Positions 1-6,026 are shown, counted from the first letter of the stretch. The stretch is DNA of 6,985 nt from Methylococcaceae bacterium (GCA_030618325.1 JAUXDP010000166.1:1-6985); one strand, 5' to 3'. The notes: a model not told the origin generated them from the letters alone. Numbers and translations: made by a program.

Positions 1-270
1 TAAGGATTTATTTCTAAGCTTGCTCAGTTGCTTGGATTTAACGGTTGTTAAATTAACTCCATCAAGAATAACATCCCCTGATGTCGGTTTATCGAGCCCC
101 CCTAGCAGGTGCAGTAAGGTACTTTTCCCTGAGCCTGACGCACCCATAATCGCAACTCGTTCACCCGTGGAAATATTCAAATCCACGCCTTTCAATACTT
201 CAACGTCAAGCTCACCTTGGGTAAATCTTTTTCGTAGTTGACGGCACTGGATAATAGTCGGTTTATTCAT
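1..270 (-). CDS. lolD: LolD, ATP-binding subunit of lipoprotein-releasing ABC transporter (3' part cut off by window edge)
   Basis: The first 90 codons of an ABC ATPase read leftward from an ATG at 270 and continue past base 1. The visible protein starts MNKPTIIQCRQLRKRF and carries a Walker A motif GASGSGKST at about residues 43-51, followed by LLHLLGGLDKPTSGDV, a stretch typical of LolD. In the known Lol system, LolD hydrolyses ATP on the cytoplasmic face of the inner membrane and powers LolC/E to release mature lipoproteins to the chaperone LolA. The ATG lies inside the end of lolC (8-bp overlap) with a weak GGAAG ribosome site 9 nt upstream, which suggests translational coupling. The signature, Walker B and switch regions lie outside the window. 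The MacB/FtsE-like ATPase family is the main alternative, but the lolC neighbour and the LLGGLDKPT sequence favour LolD. Confidence 0.93.
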   Translation of the reverse strand, partial: MNKPTIIQCRQLRKRFTQGELDVEVLKGVDLNISTGERVAIMGASGSGKSTLLHLLGGLDKPTSGDVILDGVNLTTVKSKQLSKLRNKSL

Positions 271-1510
271 AACGCAATACTTCCGCTGGATTGACTTTTG
301 ATGCCTGCCAGGCAGGATAGAGGGTTGCTAGCAAAGATAATAAAAAAGCAATGCCTGCAACCGTATAAACATCTGACCAAATTAATTTTGAAGGCAGCTT
401 ACTGATTGAGTAAACATCAGCTGCTAAAAACTCAACCCCAAAAAAACGTTCAATGGCAGGAACAATGGTTTCCACATTCAAAGCTAGGGCAATGCCGCCG
501 ATAGTACCCAGTACCGTACCAATCAATCCGATAATGATTCCCAGAACTATAAAAATACCCATTACCGATGACGCTGACATTCCTTGGGTCTTTAAAATAG
601 CAATGTCGCCGTGTTTATCGGTTACAACCATGACCAATGTAGAAACAATATTAAAAGCTGCAACAGCAACAATTAATAACAGAATAATGAACATAACTTT
701 TTTCTCTGTTTGTATCGCTTTATAGAAATTACTATGTGCTTTAGTCCAATCGCTAACACGATATTCGTTAAATAACTGATTAGCCATATCCCGAGTAATT
801 TGAGGAGCATTAAATAAATCATCCAGCTTCAGTCTTAATCCTGAAACACTGTCTCCTAACTGAAACAACTTCGCAGCATCACTGATATGAATCAAAGCCA
901 TATTTCGATCATATTCGTACATCCCCACCTTAAATACACCAACCACGGTAAAGCGGCGTAACCTTGGCAAAATACCTGCAGGTGTAGAATTAATTTGTGG
1001 GCTGATAAGGGTTATTTTATCACCCGGAATCACACCGAGATATTTCGCCAATTCACCACCTAAAACAATCCTGAACTTTCCAGCTTCCAATTGATTTAGT
1101 TTTCCAGAAACCATTTTCTCAGCAACTTCTGAAACCTTGGGTTCTATTTCCGGCTCAATACCTCTTATCAAAGAACCACTCACCCGTCGGTCTGCATTTA
1201 TCATGGCCTGACCACGGACAAACGGTGCCGCACCTTCAACGTGAGGAAAATTAATAATTTTCTTTTCCAGTGCTCGCCAATCTTTTAAACCATCACCAAT
1301 ACCAGTGATGGTCGTATGTGAGGTCATGCCCAGGATTCGTTCTCGTAATTCCGCTTCAAAGCCATTCATGACTGACAAGACAGTAATTAATGCGATGACC
1401 CCAAGGGCTATCCCAAAAACTGAAGTCATGGTAATAAAAGAAATAAACTGGGTTCTGCGTTTTGCCCGGGTATAACGCAAACCAATAAATAAAACGAGTG
1501 GTTTAAACAT
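263..1510 (-). CDS. lolC: LolC/LolE-family inner-membrane permease of the lipoprotein-releasing system
   Basis: This 415-residue protein has the FtsX/MacB-type layout of lipoprotein-releasing permeases. An N-terminal transmembrane helix (about residues 26-49) is followed by a large periplasmic domain (about 50-270) and three C-terminal helices (about 272-296, 316-346, 381-400). The segment NGFEAELRERILGMTSH after helix 1 and DKHGDIAILKTQGMS before helix 3 are typical of the family. Residues 176-187, TPAGILPRLRRF, fit the proline-bounded LolA-binding hook of LolC, whereas GDSVSGLRLKLDDLFNA (219-235) resembles LolE, so a hybrid LolF-type subunit is possible. I call it lolC from its place before lolD. 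It should extract mature lipoproteins from the inner membrane for LolA. The ATG start is bounded by an in-frame TAA two codons upstream, and no good ribosome site precedes it. It lies 40 bp after fur, so it may be read from the fur promoter. Confidence 0.92.
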   Translation of the reverse strand: MFKPLVLFIGLRYTRAKRRTQFISFITMTSVFGIALGVIALITVLSVMNGFEAELRERILGMTSHTTITGIGDGLKDWRALEKKIINFPHVEGAAPFVRGQAMINADRRVSGSLIRGIEPEIEPKVSEVAEKMVSGKLNQLEAGKFRIVLGGELAKYLGVIPGDKITLISPQINSTPAGILPRLRRFTVVGVFKVGMYEYDRNMALIHISDAAKLFQLGDSVSGLRLKLDDLFNAPQITRDMANQLFNEYRVSDWTKAHSNFYKAIQTEKKVMFIILLLIVAVAAFNIVSTLVMVVTDKHGDIAILKTQGMSASSVMGIFIVLGIIIGLIGTVLGTIGGIALALNVETIVPAIERFFGVEFLAADVYSISKLPSKLIWSDVYTVAGIAFLLSLLATLYPAWQASKVNPAEVLRYE

Positions 1511-1550
1511 GAAAAATTATTTTAGTGTAACCAGAAAAGGGGAGGTAGGT

Positions 1551-1961
1551 TTATTTACAGGAAGAACAAAGCCCATATAAACAAAGAGTGTGATCAGTCA
1601 ATTCATAGCCTAAATCCTTTGCTATTTGTTTTTGCCTTTTTTCTATAGTCTGATCTGTGAATTCATCAACTTTACCGCATTTAACACAGACGATATGATC
1701 ATGATGGACACCACGATTAAGCTCGAAAACCGAGTTTCCACCTTCAAAATGGTGTCGGGTCACCAGACCAGCTGCTTCAAATTGGGTTAACACGCGATAG
1801 ACCGTTGCCAATCCAATTTCTTCATTAGCACTCAGCAAAATTTTATAGACCTGCTCTGCGGAAAGATGTCGCTCTTCAGTTTGTTTTTCTAAAATATCCA
1901 GAATCTTGATCCTGGGAAGAGTCACCTTCAGTCCAACATTTCTTAAATCTTGTGTTTCCAA
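1551..1961 (-). CDS. fur: Ferric uptake regulator Fur (TTG start)
   Basis: This 136-residue protein aligns closely with classical Fur. The winged-helix DNA-binding half includes LKVTLPRIKILDIL (11-24) and the recognition segment EEIGLATVYRVLTQFEAAGLVTRHHFEGG (47-75). The metal and dimerisation half has HHDH at 86-89, CxxC at C92/C95 and a second CxxC at C132/C135, the latter near the C-terminus. Fur binds Fe(II) in the cytoplasm and represses iron-uptake genes. The protein is slightly shorter than the 148-residue E. coli protein because the histidine-rich tail is absent. The start must be TTG at 1961-1959: an in-frame TAA lies two codons upstream, and a GAGG ribosome site sits 7 nt before the TTG. 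It is divergent from bamE, an arrangement also known in Pseudomonas (fur-omlA), and is followed after 40 bp by lolC. Confidence 0.96.
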   Translation of the reverse strand: METQDLRNVGLKVTLPRIKILDILEKQTEERHLSAEQVYKILLSANEEIGLATVYRVLTQFEAAGLVTRHHFEGGNSVFELNRGVHHDHIVCVKCGKVDEFTDQTIEKRQKQIAKDLGYELTDHTLCLYGLCSSCK

Positions 1962-1968
1962 TTTTTAA

Positions 1969-1972
1969 CCTC
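1969..1972 (-). promoter_or_regulatory. Ribosome binding site of fur that fixes the TTG start
   Basis: On the minus strand GAGG stands 7 nt before TTG (1961-1959). Because the reading frame is closed by TAA at 1967-1965, no upstream start is possible, and this site supports initiation at the rare codon TTG. Confidence 0.7.
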
Positions 1973-2002
1973 GAAAATCCATATAAATTGCGGATCGGCA
2001 CT

Positions 2003-2008
2003 ATTGTA
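2003..2008 (-). promoter_or_regulatory. Candidate -10 element of the fur promoter
   Basis: The minus strand reads TACAAT here, five of six matches to the sigma-70 -10 consensus, and would place the transcript start about 35 nt before the fur TTG. No convincing -35 hexamer is seen at the right distance, so the promoter call is tentative. Confidence 0.35.
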
Positions 2009-2053
2009 GCCTTTTTTAACCAGCTTCAGCACATCAGTTTTTTAGAAATATCT

Positions 2054-2072
2054 GATAACTTCAGGTATTATT
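2054..2072. promoter_or_regulatory. Weak Fur-box-like dyad in the fur/bamE divergent region
   Basis: The 19-mer GATAACTTCAGGTATTATT matches the classical Fur box at 11 of 19 positions by eye. Both outer hexamers are good (GATAAC and ATTATT) but the middle is poor. It overlaps TATTAT (2066-2071), a possible -10 for bamE. In AT-rich DNA such a match can arise by chance, so this is only a candidate operator. Confidence 0.2.
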
Positions 2073-2103
2073 TTATATTTGCTTTATCTTTACCTGCGAT
2101 TTC

Positions 2104-2946
2104 ATGAGAAAAACCACCTGTTTGTTACTTTTATCGGTCAGTATCCCACTAACCTCTTGTTCAACAATCTCAGACCATTTGCCGGGTGTTTACAGACTCG
2201 ATATTGAGCAAGGAAATATTATTGATCAGACCATGATTGATGAACTCCGGCCAAATATGACGAAAAGACAAGTATTGTATATTCTTGGCTCACCCATGCT
2301 CATTGATGTGTTCCATCAAAAACGTTGGGATTATATCTACTCAAGACAACCAGGGGGAGAGGCGCGTCAACAACAGAGAATTTCGCTTTTTTTTAAAGAT
2401 GACACCTTAGTTAGTGTACAAGGCGATTATAGGCCAAGCACTTTACCCGTGGCCAGAGTTAAAACCGATACTACAGTGGATGTGCCCAAACGGGTAGAAA
2501 AGAAAACAGTATTTGGAGAAATTGTTAAGTTTTTCACTTTTGACGATGAACCCAGTGCTAAAGAAGAAAAAGAGTCATCAGGGGAAAAAGAAGCTGATAC
2601 CGAAAAACAAACTGAATCGATCACACCTGAACCAGAAATGACACCTGAAGGCGTTGAAATACAACCCCTACCAGATACAAATCAAGATATCAGTTCAAAA
2701 TCAGATTCGGATTTGGAAGGCACCAAAGAAGATCTGGTAGAGCATGAAACCACAAATGAAGCACCCTCTTCCGAAGCGACTGATTCCGAGGCTCCATTAC
2801 CAGATCAACAATCTAACGACCTAGAACAAACCGTAATTGAAAACACCGAAGAAGTGGCTAGTGAAGACGCAGAAAGCCAAGAAGATACATTCTCTAAACG
2901 AGTTGAGGAATTAAGCAAACCACCAGCAATGCATATACCTGATTAG
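2104..2946 (+). CDS. bamE: BamE (OmlA/SmpA) outer-membrane assembly lipoprotein with long acidic C-terminal tail
   Basis: The protein starts with a lipoprotein signal peptide (MRKTTCLLLLSVSIPLTSC) ending in the lipobox LTSC with Cys19. Serine follows the cysteine, so outer-membrane sorting by Lol is expected. Residues about 28-115 match the BamE core: YRLDIEQGNIID, then LRPNMTKRQVLYILGSPMLID, then WDYIYSRQPGG. BamE is an accessory lipoprotein of the BAM complex that inserts beta-barrel proteins into the outer membrane. The usual length is about 110-120 residues, but here the chain is 280. After a short conserved-looking piece, FGEIVKFFTFDDEP (137-150), the remaining 130 residues are a low-complexity stretch rich in Glu, Asp, Ser, Thr and Pro, predicted disordered. 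The gene is divergent from fur. The ATG lacks a clear ribosome site, but it yields an exact signal peptide. Confidence 0.92.
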   Translation: MRKTTCLLLLSVSIPLTSCSTISDHLPGVYRLDIEQGNIIDQTMIDELRPNMTKRQVLYILGSPMLIDVFHQKRWDYIYSRQPGGEARQQQRISLFFKDDTLVSVQGDYRPSTLPVARVKTDTTVDVPKRVEKKTVFGEIVKFFTFDDEPSAKEEKESSGEKEADTEKQTESITPEPEMTPEGVEIQPLPDTNQDISSKSDSDLEGTKEDLVEHETTNEAPSSEATDSEAPLPDQQSNDLEQTVIENTEEVASEDAESQEDTFSKRVEELSKPPAMHIPD

Positions 2947-2951
2947 CTATA

Positions 2952-3109
2952 GGGCACCTCTATTAATTCTGGCTGAGCAGCTATGCGTTTAAAATATTTG
3001 AGAACAAGACGAAGATTGCAGTTAATAGCTGGCTATTAACAAGATTTTCAACGCAGTTATCGAATATTTTAAGCGTGTAGATGCCAGTCATGAATTAATA
3101 GAGGCGCAC
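2952..3109. mobile_element. MITE-like 158-bp palindromic insertion element
   Basis: The ends are an 18-bp terminal inverted repeat, GGGCACCTCTATTAATTC on the left and GTGCGCCTCTATTAATTC read inward from the right (16 of 18 identical). Pairing continues through the whole element, for example TTAAAATATT in both arms. It closes on an exact central palindrome, GTTAATAGC-TG-GCTATTAAC (3021-3040), centred at 3030.5, which is exactly the middle of the element. The flanks carry TATA on both sides (2948-2951 and 3110-3113), consistent with a TA or TATA target duplication. It contains no gene. Size, palindromy and TA flank resemble ERIC or Correia elements in style, but I do not recognise the family. 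It starts five bases after the bamE stop codon. Confidence 0.8.
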
Positions 3110-3114
3110 TATAA

Positions 3115-3160
3115 TTCGCACCACGATTAGACTTCATGCGATCAAGGATCGTGGCGCGAA
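3115..3160. terminator. Hairpin between convergent bamE and hydrolase genes, possible bidirectional terminator
   Basis: TTCGCACCACGAT (3115-3127) pairs with ATCGTGGCGCGAA (3148-3160) over 13 positions with one A-C mismatch, leaving a 20-nt loop. It begins 8 bp from the hydrolase stop codon and lies between two genes that converge. Neither side has a clean run of T, so it is not a textbook intrinsic terminator and could instead protect mRNA ends or be a REP-like repeat. The palindromic element now separates it from bamE. Confidence 0.45.
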
Positions 3161-3167
3161 ATAAAAA

Positions 3168-4022
3168 TTACTGCATCAAAACAATTGCCTGTTCCAGTGC
3201 CTCATTAAACTGATTTGGTGCTTCTTGGGGAATAAAGTGACCCACATCTGGAACTAAAACAATTTTATCCTTAATAATTGGCATATTTTTGCGTATAGCA
3301 TTTACGTGTACAAAAGACATTGATAGTTCTTCCCGTACTCTCTCATAATCATTGGCAACCCACTCAAGCAGCCCGACAAAAGCACTAACACCAATGTCTT
3401 TGGGTGCAGAAGCCATGTCTGAAGCAATTTCATCTACCAACGATTTATCTGCTGTTGGAGCAAACATGCTACTGACCATCTTATAGGTTTCCTTCCTAAA
3501 ATCTGCCCTAAAGGGTGCGACCATTTCAGGAATCTTATCCTCTTCAGGCCACTGAAAACCCGTGGCAAAAGAATCGACTGCAACTACACCTGCTACAATA
3601 TTTGGTAACCTGACTGCAGTTTCCATTACGACAGAGCCCCCCATAGAATGGCCGATCAAAATAACCTTTTTCAATTGTAATTGATTAATGACTGAGACTA
3701 CATCTCCAGAAAATCTTTCAATCGTGTAGTCCTTACGATCCAATCCTGATTGGCCGTGCCCAGCCAAATCCAAAGCTACAACCCGATACTGGGTTGAAAA
3801 ATAATCAATCTGGGCTTGCCAATAACTTCTGTCACACATCCAGCCATGGACAAAAACCAGTGTAGTTTCGCCTTGTCCAGCATCAGAATAATTAATAGTG
3901 ACATCATCTTCTGATTGAACAAATAGTCCTGAGGGGCCAAAGCCAAGACTGGCGCAACCCACAAGATTAGTGGCAACCAAAAGTATTATTATTTTTTGTA
4001 ATTTTTTTATTACCCTGTTCAT
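3168..4022 (-). CDS. Lipoprotein alpha/beta-fold hydrolase
   Basis: This 284-residue protein begins with a basic region and hydrophobic core ending in lipobox LVGC with Cys23, so it should be a lipoprotein. Alanine follows the cysteine, which is consistent with Lol export to the outer membrane. The rest is an alpha/beta hydrolase domain: oxyanion-region HGWMCDRSYW (59-68), DLAGHGQSG (85-93), nucleophile elbow GHSMGG with Ser126, and the general base in DVGHFIPQEAP (His262). An acid after the seventh strand is not obvious. Asp150 in VAVDSF, after the sixth strand, may take that role. The substrate cannot be told from sequence: esterase, lipase or C-C hydrolase are all possible. A GGAG ribosome site sits 10 nt before the ATG at 4022. 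It is divergent from mxaR and convergent with bamE, and nothing in the context ties it firmly to methanol oxidation. Confidence 0.85.
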   Translation of the reverse strand: MNRVIKKLQKIIILLVATNLVGCASLGFGPSGLFVQSEDDVTINYSDAGQGETTLVFVHGWMCDRSYWQAQIDYFSTQYRVVALDLAGHGQSGLDRKDYTIERFSGDVVSVINQLQLKKVILIGHSMGGSVVMETAVRLPNIVAGVVAVDSFATGFQWPEEDKIPEMVAPFRADFRKETYKMVSSMFAPTADKSLVDEIASDMASAPKDIGVSAFVGLLEWVANDYERVREELSMSFVHVNAIRKNMPIIKDKIVLVPDVGHFIPQEAPNQFNEALEQAIVLMQ

Positions 4023-4057
4023 TTTTTAACAACTCCAGTTGTCTTAGTGTTTTAATA

Positions 4058-4077
4058 ACTATTTCTCCAGAGATAGT
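4058..4077. repeat. 20-bp dyad upstream of the hydrolase gene, candidate operator or 5' leader hairpin
   Basis: ACTATTTCT-CC-AGAGATAGT is an inverted repeat with eight of nine positions paired, plus a T-G that could pair as a wobble in RNA, and partial symmetry continues outward. It is centred about 45 bp upstream of the hydrolase ATG, where an operator or a leader stem-loop would be expected. No regulator is identifiable. Confidence 0.35.
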
Positions 4078-4104
4078 AATACTTCTAAAAGAAAAAAGAA
4101 AGTC

Positions 4105-4125
4105 TGTCTGACAAACATTTGACAA
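4105..4125. repeat. TGACAA direct repeat with 11-bp spacing and a TGTC-T-GACA palindrome next to the mxaR promoter
   Basis: TGACAA occurs at 4109-4114 and again at 4120-4125, one DNA helical turn apart. The second copy overlaps the mxaR -35 hexamer, and the first forms half of the short palindrome TGTC-T-GACA (4105-4113). Such an arrangement fits an activator or response-regulator site, but the motif is short and the region AT-rich. Confidence 0.3.
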
Positions 4126-4147
4126 CAGAATAATTACTGTTTAATTT
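4119..4147 (+). promoter_or_regulatory. Candidate sigma-70 promoter of the mxaRSAC operon
   Basis: A perfect -35 hexamer TTGACA (4119-4124) is followed after 17 bp by TAATTT (4142-4147), a moderate -10. An alternative -10, TTAATT one base earlier, has a TG extension. The transcript would start near 4154, about 25 nt before the mxaR ATG. It gives the operon its own promoter, so it need not depend on readthrough from an upstream mxa gene. Confidence 0.45.
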
Positions 4148-4179
4148 CTCTAGTTTCTTCTCAAGAATACACACCCTAA

Positions 4180-5196
4180 ATGGCGGAAAATCAACTGGCT
4201 GACTGGCATAGTCGCGCACAACTATTTCAACAGGAAATTCAGAAAGCGGTAGTTGGTATGGAACGAGCGGTACGACTCATTACCGTTGCCATTTTTGCCC
4301 GTGGTCACGTTATGTTGGAAGGCGATGTTGGTGTCGGAAAAACCACCCTGCTGCGTGCGGTTGCCAGAGGTATAGGCGGTGCTTATGAGCGTATAGAAGG
4401 CACTATTGATTTAATGCCTAACGATCTGGTCTATCACACCTATATTAACGAAGCGGGAAAACCGCAAGTTGATCCTGGCCCCATACTTAGACACGGCGAG
4501 GAACTGGCCACATTTTTCTTTAACGAAGTTAACCGCGCCAGACCTCAAGTACATTCTCTGTTGCTACGGATAATGGCTGAAAAAAGTGTGACGGCATTTA
4601 ACCGCGAACATTTTTTCCCCTATCTACAGGTTTTTGCAGACCGAAACCGGGTCGAAAAAGATGAAACCTTCGAGATTCCATCTGCGGCACGCGACCGATT
4701 TATGCTGGAATTGCGCATCGAAACACCAGACGATACTTCTGTACAAAAGGAATTAATGTTCAACCCAAGGTTTTATGATGTCGATAAACTGATTGCTACC
4801 ATCCAACCAGGCGTTTTGCCTTTTCGAGAACTCAACGACATCAGCCACCAGATTCAACATCAGATTCAGGCGAGTGAAACCCTGCAACACTATGCTTTAC
4901 AGCTTTGGCAGGCAACCCGTGATCCACAGGCATTCGGTGTTTCCCTTGAAAATGTGGATATGGAAAGATTAATTCTAGCTGGCGCAAGCGCTCGCGGTGC
5001 AGGCATGTTAATGCGGGTAGCCCGTGTGATTGCCTGGTTAGATAATCGCGATCATGTCATTCCAGAAGACTTATTGGATATTTTTCATGAAGTGATGGCA
5101 CACAGAATCTTCTTTAATCCTACTTACGAACTGCGCCGGGATACACTAGCCCATCAGTTGACCCAACAAATTCTGGAAAAAGTCGCTGCGCCGTGA
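4180..5196 (+). CDS. mxaR: MxaR, MoxR-family AAA+ ATPase for methanol dehydrogenase maturation
   Basis: This 338-residue protein has a full MoxR-type AAA+ module. Walker A is GDVGVGKTT (48-56), the Walker B position reads FFFNEVNRARP (112-122), sensor 1 is ADRNR with Asn156, and an arginine-finger region is IPSAARDRF (166-174). The C-terminal lid carries GASARGAGMLMRVAR (268-282) with sensor 2 Arg272. The Walker B aspartate is replaced by Asn115 while Glu116 is kept, and sensor 1 differs from the common MoxR ATQNP. MoxR ATPases are thought to act as chaperones working with VWA proteins. MxaR is the member of the methanol dehydrogenase gene cluster. The assignment to MxaR rather than a general MoxR rests on the mxaS, mxaA and mxaC-like genes that follow. 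The ribosome site before ATG 4180 is weak. Its stop overlaps the mxaS start by 4 bp. Confidence 0.86.
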   Translation: MAENQLADWHSRAQLFQQEIQKAVVGMERAVRLITVAIFARGHVMLEGDVGVGKTTLLRAVARGIGGAYERIEGTIDLMPNDLVYHTYINEAGKPQVDPGPILRHGEELATFFFNEVNRARPQVHSLLLRIMAEKSVTAFNREHFFPYLQVFADRNRVEKDETFEIPSAARDRFMLELRIETPDDTSVQKELMFNPRFYDVDKLIATIQPGVLPFRELNDISHQIQHQIQASETLQHYALQLWQATRDPQAFGVSLENVDMERLILAGASARGAGMLMRVARVIAWLDNRDHVIPEDLLDIFHEVMAHRIFFNPTYELRRDTLAHQLTQQILEKVAAP

Positions 5197-6026
5197 TTGA
5201 AGAATTCCACTACCATATCCCCTGGCGGACCAATAACGCACATCCCGGCCGACATGCTAGTAACCAGTCTGGGAGCGAGCAGGAATTCCATAGCCACGCG
5301 CCGTTAATGTCCAGACCCGAAGCACGAAATATTGATGTTCATGCCAGTTTGCTCGATCCTTTCGGTCAATTTGTGGTTAGGACCTATCGGCAACGCAGTA
5401 GCATTAATGTTAACCTGATTGCTGACCTATCAGCATCAATGAATTTTCAAAACAAGATGCAATTACTAGGTGATTTTTGTGAATCCCTGGCTTTTTCTGC
5501 TTATCGCAGCGGGGATCATTTTGGTTTTTTTGGCTGTAATGAGCAATTGCAGGAAGAATTTCATTACCCAAACCGGTGGTATAAAGGCGGTTTACCTCAA
5601 CTGTCGGCAAAGCTGCGCAGTTATCATCCCGATGGCCATAATTGCTACGGCATTCAGAACAGTCTAGAGTTCTTGCCCCGGCAACGCTCTCTGGTTTTTT
5701 TGGTATCTGACTTTCATTTCCCAATGGCAGAGCTCACCGATACACTGGAAAAGCTGATTAAGCATGATGTTATTCCGATTGTTCTGCGGCATCCCCTAGA
5801 ATATCAGCAGTTACCCGAGTGGGGTTTGTTTCGCTATCAAGATAATGAAACCGGCCAAAGCCGCCACCTATTCATGCGGCCAACATTAAAACAAAATATC
5901 ATAAGTCAGTTTGAACAAAAGCAACAACAACTGCAACATCAATTGAGTCAGTACGGTCGTCGAGCATTTTTTATCCGTGATCATTTCAATCCCGATCAAA
6001 TGACGCGCTATTTCTATGAACAGTAG
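5193..6026 (+). CDS. mxaS: MxaS, DUF58/VWA-like protein of the methanol dehydrogenase maturation cluster
   Basis: This 277-residue soluble protein belongs to the DUF58 family that accompanies MoxR ATPases. RPEARNIDVHASLLDPFGQF (41-60) is the family's core signature. It is followed by a VWA-like segment with the metal-site pattern DLSAS (Asp78, Ser80, Ser82) and a second acidic strand LVFLVSDFHFP (167-177). The tail has a Gln-rich, probably helical stretch (239-252). No signal peptide or membrane helix is seen, so it is likely cytoplasmic and a partner of MxaR. In methylotrophs MxaS belongs to the gene set needed for active methanol dehydrogenase, but its exact step is unknown. The start is GTG within GTGA, overlapping the mxaR stop. 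The 3' end overlaps mxaA by 11 bp, so translation is probably coupled. The alternative is a generic MoxR-associated DUF58 protein. Confidence 0.86.
   Translation: MIEEFHYHIPWRTNNAHPGRHASNQSGSEQEFHSHAPLMSRPEARNIDVHASLLDPFGQFVVRTYRQRSSINVNLIADLSASMNFQNKMQLLGDFCESLAFSAYRSGDHFGFFGCNEQLQEEFHYPNRWYKGGLPQLSAKLRSYHPDGHNCYGIQNSLEFLPRQRSLVFLVSDFHFPMAELTDTLEKLIKHDVIPIVLRHPLEYQQLPEWGLFRYQDNETGQSRHLFMRPTLKQNIISQFEQKQQQLQHQLSQYGRRAFFIRDHFNPDQMTRYFYEQ

Noticed and set aside
20..241. Open frame of 73 codons on the plus strand opposite lolD.
   Set aside because: It lies opposite the Walker A region of lolD, so the openness is a by-product of that gene's codons.
453..725. Open frame of 90 codons on the plus strand opposite lolC.
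   Set aside because: It mirrors the conserved transmembrane coding region of lolC and shows no motif of its own.
1511..1550. Possible terminator or promoter in the 40-bp gap between fur and lolC.
   Set aside because: No stem with a T-run is visible, and the AT-rich TAAAAT stretch sits too close to the lolC ATG to be a convincing -10.
2427..2624. Antisense open frame opposite the acidic tail of bamE.
   Set aside because: Glu-rich coding DNA read backwards gives Ser/Phe/Leu-rich open frames. No independent evidence supports a gene.
3776..3976. Second minus-strand frame inside the hydrolase gene.
   Set aside because: It overlaps the well-supported alpha/beta hydrolase frame and does not resemble a protein family.
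5470..5667. Open frame inside mxaS whose translation begins like a VWA membrane-helix protein (MIFVNPWLFLLIAAG).
   Set aside because: It is out of frame within the strongly supported mxaS coding region, has a GTG start without a proper ribosome site, and its resemblance to BatA-type N-termini ends after about 25 residues. It is a coincidence of overlapping codons.
5410..5724. Antisense open frame of 104 codons opposite mxaS.
   Set aside because: The opposite strand encodes a clear DUF58 protein with conserved motifs, and the antisense product has no recognisable domain, signal or ribosome site.
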